This document shows, in pieces, positions 24,701 through 30,700 of a stretch of 64,000 nt of DNA. How positions within the stretch are numbered: position 1 is the first letter of the stretch; each line of letters opens with the position of its first letter. This stretch comes from Incurvaria masculella (taxonomy: Eukaryota; Arthropoda; Insecta; Lepidoptera; Incurvariidae): assembly GCA_946894095.1 (NCBI GenBank), contig OX335642.1:15077021-15141020 (forward strand), read 5' to 3'. The position numbers were made by a program, and so were the translations under genes. The notes under the pieces are model-generated. The model was not told the origin of the DNA. It saw nothing but the letters and a program-made list of their open reading frames with translations, and searched no databases.

Positions 24701-27700
24701 TGATGTGCTCAATTCAATTTCGTTAAATTCGTAAATACGAAGTGGTCTCCAAAATAAAACAAACACCCAATGTGTTCTGTATCCGATAAAAAAAGTGTGT
24801 TTGATATTACTTCCAGAGGTTGGTCATTTATCATTAGTCATACATTTCTGATAAACAAACACAAAACATTGCACATTAAAACATCCATCTTCTGCCATTT
24901 CGAAAACCCACCTTGGCAAGAGTCAGAGCTGGCGGTGGAGACGCCGCTGTCGCCGGCGGAGCTGCTCGAGGGGGTCGCCTCCGACGTGGCCGGCCCCGCT
25001 TCCGAGCACATGGGTCCGGGCTGGCCCATGTGGCCACCGGGCCCGTTGGACATGCCGTTGGGCATTATGTTGGGGTTTTTCTGCGGGCATCCAATATTTC
25101 AACTTAATCTATTAACTATGGTAAATACCAGTGCCGTGGGATCCATAAAGGTAAATTTCTGCTGGCTTACACAGTTTTCTAAACACACTATGCATAAAAC
25201 CACACAGAATAATGCTATGCTTAATACGCAACAGGCATGGAATGAACCAATTCATTGTCCACATTCCTCGAATTCGGCGATCGACGGTTACGAATCTACT
25301 TACATGTGTGGACAAGTGGACTTTGAATTGGAATGACCGTCGACCAACTGATGTAGTCTACTTAGATTTCCAAAAGGCATTTGATCGCGTCCCTATAAAA
25401 AGATTGATACATAAGCTGGAACACTTTGGAATAAGAGGTAAGCTGTTGAATTGGCTTAAAAACTTTTTAAGTGAACGAACGTTCAGAGTGAGAGTGGGCG
25501 ATGAATTATCAGACCCACACGAAGTTCTAAGTTGGGTGCCGCAAGGCTCGGTAATCGGGCCCGTTGCGTTTGGAATATTTCTAACAGACCTTGGAGCTCT
25601 CATCAATATGGCCTCAGCCTTCTTTGCGGACGATGTAAAAATTTTTTCGGATCCACTCATTGCCCACCAAGCTATTCAAGATGACCTAAATAGGGTTGTC
25701 CAGTGGACCAAGGATTGGCTTATTTCATTAAACCCCGAAAAATGCACTGTGTTACATATTGGTCCTAAAAACCCCCATTGCAGCTACACAATTGATGATC
25801 ACGAATTAAAATCAGTCACATCACAAAGTGACCTCGGGGTAACTATATCTTACGACCTTAAATGGGATCTACACATAACTGAAACAGTGAAACGTACAAA
25901 CTCCCTGCTTTACATGATCCGAAAAGCATTCTCTATTATTACTCCGGAGTTATTCATCAAGCTATATAAGACATATGTGCGGCCACTTCTTGAATACGCC
26001 TACCAAGTTTGGAGCCCCTACTTCAAGAAGGATATAGATGTACTTGAAAAAGTCTAAAGACGAGCAACAAAGATGGTAGTCACCATGAAAAACAAACATT
26101 ATGAGGACCGACTAAAGCTATTAGGCCTCACAACACTGGAAAAACGCAGACAGCGTGGGGATCTTATCGAAACATATAAAATACTGCATGATTCCTATGA
26201 TGTCAATAATTTCAAAACAATGTACATATTTAACACTAATGAAAGGCTACGCGGTCACTCGCTAAAGATAAATCGCACCCTAGCATCAACAAATCCTCGA
26301 AAACATTTCCTAACAAACAGAGTTGTGGATAATTGGAACGGCCTACCTGAGGAAATAATAAGTGCATCGTCAGTAAATGTTTTCAAAAACAAACTGGATC
26401 TTTACATAAAATAAAAAAAAAAAAATATATAAATAAAATTAAAAAAAAAAAAAAATTTCATAGACAAATAAATAAATAAGTGCAAGTGCTTAAAAACAAA
26501 AGTGCAAGTGCATAAAAAGAAGTGCACGCATCAGCATAATGCTGCTAGTGCATTACAATATAATAATAATATAACCGACTGATCCTGCAAATCCTTTATA
26601 ATATAGGGTTAGTAAACTGTTGTAAGAATGAGGTATTTCCGCCTAATTAAAAAGAATGGTTTTTGTAGTCCCCGAGAAGGTTCGAAAGCATTAGCAACAA
26701 ACATAAGTAAAAATAATTCTGTTTCAATCAGTTTGCCCAGTAGATAAAAAATAAGCCGACAATGATAAAAGTGGTATTCAAAGTATGTAAATGTGTACTT
26801 ACGGTGTCCCATGGCATTTCACCATCACCACCGAGGCCGTCCATGACACCACAGGACGCGGCACCCCCGGGAAAGCCATCCATGGCTCCCATCCCGGGGC
26901 CCATCTGCCCCATCGGGCCCCCCGGGCCTTTCATCATCATCATCTGGCTGTTGGGTCCGCCCATTCGGCCGGGACCCATCGGTCCCATGTTGTTCGGGCC
27001 CATGTGACCGCCCATGCTGTTGGGGCCCATCGGGCCCATGCTGCTGATCGGGTTGCCCATCATGGACCCCATAGGGCCGGGTCCGTTAGGGCCTCCCATC
27101 ATGCCGGGCGCTCCGCGAATACCGCTCCTGCTCTTCGTCATCGCCATGTTGTTGAGCCACTGCGCCGGATTGGGTTTGTTGAACTGACCCATTTTAAGTG
27201 GATGTTTCTGTGAAGCGAAAGTTAATATTAATTTGCAATAATGTTGGTCCTTTCTATGGAACTAATAAACAAAGGTCCTATAAAATTTGGATTTATGTTT
27301 CTTATGGTCCAGCAAATATTTGTATTATTCCAACATATACAGGCTATAAATTTAATGAATCATCCGAAAACTTCATTAAACACTCGCAGCTCGTAGCTCA
27401 TGGGCGCGGGAACTAGCTCTCCAGGTGATCATGGTTTTTTTAAACCGGTTTGGGTGGCTGGGCTGAGACCAAAGGTTCTCAGAAAAGCAAAATACATCTC
27501 ATTCAGCGAAACCACGCTCAGCAAGGTGCCATACCAGCGGATTAGCAGACTACCGCTGAGCTATCGAGCTTGTTCTAATTAAGTTTGAAGATTCCCAGGT
27601 TACAGGTTTCAGGAAAGGCACCCACCGGAAAACAGTATATCCCCGCCACGGTAACCTTTCCTCTGATCCGTGTTTTGCGCGCGCAATGTTTGCTAATAAT

Positions 27701-30700
27701 TCCGCCATTTTCTGTTTGTATTGAGCAGTAAGAAGTGATTTAAAAAAGCGACGTACTTGCTTATTACGAAAACTATGTTCAAGATCAATAATATTCAAGA
27801 CAGTCACCTCTAAGTACTTCTTGGTGCCGGGCTGCGAGCAGTGGTAGGAGATGATAGAGTGGTAGTGGCCCTGCAGCACTGCGTCAGCGCCCTGGTTCGC
27901 CATCTTGGTGCTGAACACGAAGATCTGACTCTGCTGCTGGGGGAGACCCGCGTCGTCAGAGGGAACACATTGTGAATGGACGGAAAGAGAGGGGGCTGGA
28001 ACCCTTGCATATTTATCTAGAAAAATCTGCCAAAACGATACTCTAGTTTTAAATTAAATTAAACTTTCTACAGGAGTGATCCAAGAAACTGCAAGAATTG
28101 ATCATAGAGGTCATTTGGGAATAAAGAAACGGCTTAACCGTACCAGGTTTAAGCCTGCCCCGATTGGTACAATCACATTGACCCAAATTGTCTGTGTTTT
28201 CGAGACAAGATGCGGGCATCGTACATAATTCCTTTGTGAATGCGGTGTGGTGGGCTAATACCACGGCAGTTGGTGTGGTAATAAAGATTGTTTTTTTAAA
28301 ACAATTAATATTATGTTTAACATCAGATGAAATATCATGATTGCCTGCGTAGAGCTCTCTTAACTTAAAAAGGCTCTAGAGGTCAGTTATCCAGGGTGCG
28401 TCAGTCGAACACGGATGCTAGTAAATGATATACTGACCTCCATGCTGCCGGCCTGCTTGCTGATGACGTTGGAGGGCAGGGGCTGCGGCTCGCTGGTCGA
28501 CATGGGCCCCATTGGGCCACCCGGGCCCATGGGCCCGCCCGGGCCCATCCGACACGGGCCCATGCTCTCCGGCCCGCCGTTGGGGTTGCGGCAGTTCTGC
28601 GAGCCGTCCTGGGCATTAGTAGAAATATATTCCCACCAAAACTAACAATCACTGAGAAGTGAGAGGTGAACTCAAAGAGTTTATTAACTATACAGGAGAT
28701 GGTTTTGTGCAGAGTCTACAATTTTCTCGTCTCAAAATTCTTTGCATACAATTTTGGTACTCTTAATGGCAAGTGCCACAAGGACGATGACGGCTCCCTA
28801 TTATCCAGATACATACCGGAATAGTAATGCACGCTCAGCGCCCGCAACCAAAGCTGCCAACGTTTCAATCCACCCTCAGGGCGACAGATAGGCTGACTCC
28901 CATACCTCCAGTGTGGTCTAGAGTTGTTCAACTGGCACATAATGAATCTCTCCATTCCATGTCTATGCGGCTGGATCGGCCGGCGTTACTACTTGCTTTT
29001 GCACTTCTATTACTCCAGCCTAGCACCAGATGGGTCGTCTAGTCTTGACTCTTCGCCAGGTTACTATCATACAGTGAAGCCTTCTTAAAACATAACAGCA
29101 TGCTGTTTCCCCAGAGGGGTAGGTAGAGATGATAGAGTGTCGTGCGGTACGATCACAGCGTGCTTTCCTCAACACGCATGCACCTCTTTATACACTTCCT
29201 TTTATTACTAGTGCTCCGAATTGACATTTGCGAAGCACATAACCTGTCTGGTCATAAGTTCTTCTCGGTCGTCCGGGTATGCCAGTTCCACTCAATACTG
29301 TTATGTAAATTTGTTTTTTAACATTCTTTCATCATTCATTCATTCTATACATTTAGATCATCTTAACATACCCATGTTAGTGTCATTACATTCATACATC
29401 AGTGTCATTAAATTTTCTTATAGGTTACAACAATCTCTTTAATCTATGGTTTAAAATTTTGTCTGGCCACCCCATGCCACATAATTGCCTTAGTAAATGA
29501 ATTTTAGTTAAGGGCATGATAGGAGCCGATTGCATTCGTAAGTAAAAACCACATTTAATTATATTTAAAAATAATCACTCCCAATTTCGATAATAAAAAA
29601 AGTTAATCCAGATTGATGGTCTAGCTATAATTTAAAGATAAAACAGTAAGTCTGTGTGTCAAATTAGACAAATATTCATAAACTTTCATAACAAATTTTG
29701 AACACAAAATATGAGCGTCAGATATTTAACGTTATAGGTTTCAAGTATAGCTAGACCATCAATGCATCTTTCATCATTTTGAAATTCCAAAATGAGTATT
29801 GGTTATGTTTAACAATACATTTTTACTATAATTAGTGATAATTTCACTTACGCCCTTACGGACCAGAAGTCAATCAGGTCTTATTTATTTATTTAGAAAA
29901 ACAACAGCTATTACAAGTTAAATTTTGATACAAGATAATATAAGCTTAAGCTAAGGCCACTAATAGGTTTTCCTAAATTAAACATATTTTGCATATAGTC
30001 TATCTTGATCTACATAAGAAGGTTAAAACAATCAGCGAAAGATAGGTAACAAAAAGAAAAGTATAGTAGTTAAAGTGTAGTTAAATTTTGCTTTTAAGCA
30101 TGTATAAAGCCCTTAAGTTAAATTACCCTTATTTGTAGGTTCTTAACACAAACACTCTGAATTACATAACCGATATTACGTCACCATTTAAATTGATTTT
30201 TTTTTAAAGTGTGTGTAGCCAGTTTATATCAATAAATGAAACCATAAATATAGCACAATACTAGCAAATCCTGAAAATTTCATGAACATTGGTGACAAGA
30301 AAATTTCATCCTTCCCTCATATTTTCGTCGAGTGGTATCAAAACTTCATCCTCCATATGTATAGGTCCCATCCTCCCTACGTACTGAGTTGACACATTCC
30401 TGAGACTCTTGGCACATCCTCACCTGCATGCCGGCGCCGGAGCCCCTCAGTCCGGTCTGGGGGTCGAGGATGTCGTTGGAATCGGATGAGAGTCGCTCAG
30501 ACTTGAGCGAGCCCGGACCGCCCATCTCGCATGGTGGAGACTTCGTAGGGTCGCCTGCACATACAAATGACAGTGAGCCGTGTCTTGAATGTTGAAGATG
30601 GCGAGGGATCTTTCTCAGTCTTGCTCGCACAATATCGCCACCTGTACTCGCACCAACTGTTACGATTTTGAACTTATAACACACAACAACAACATTGAAC

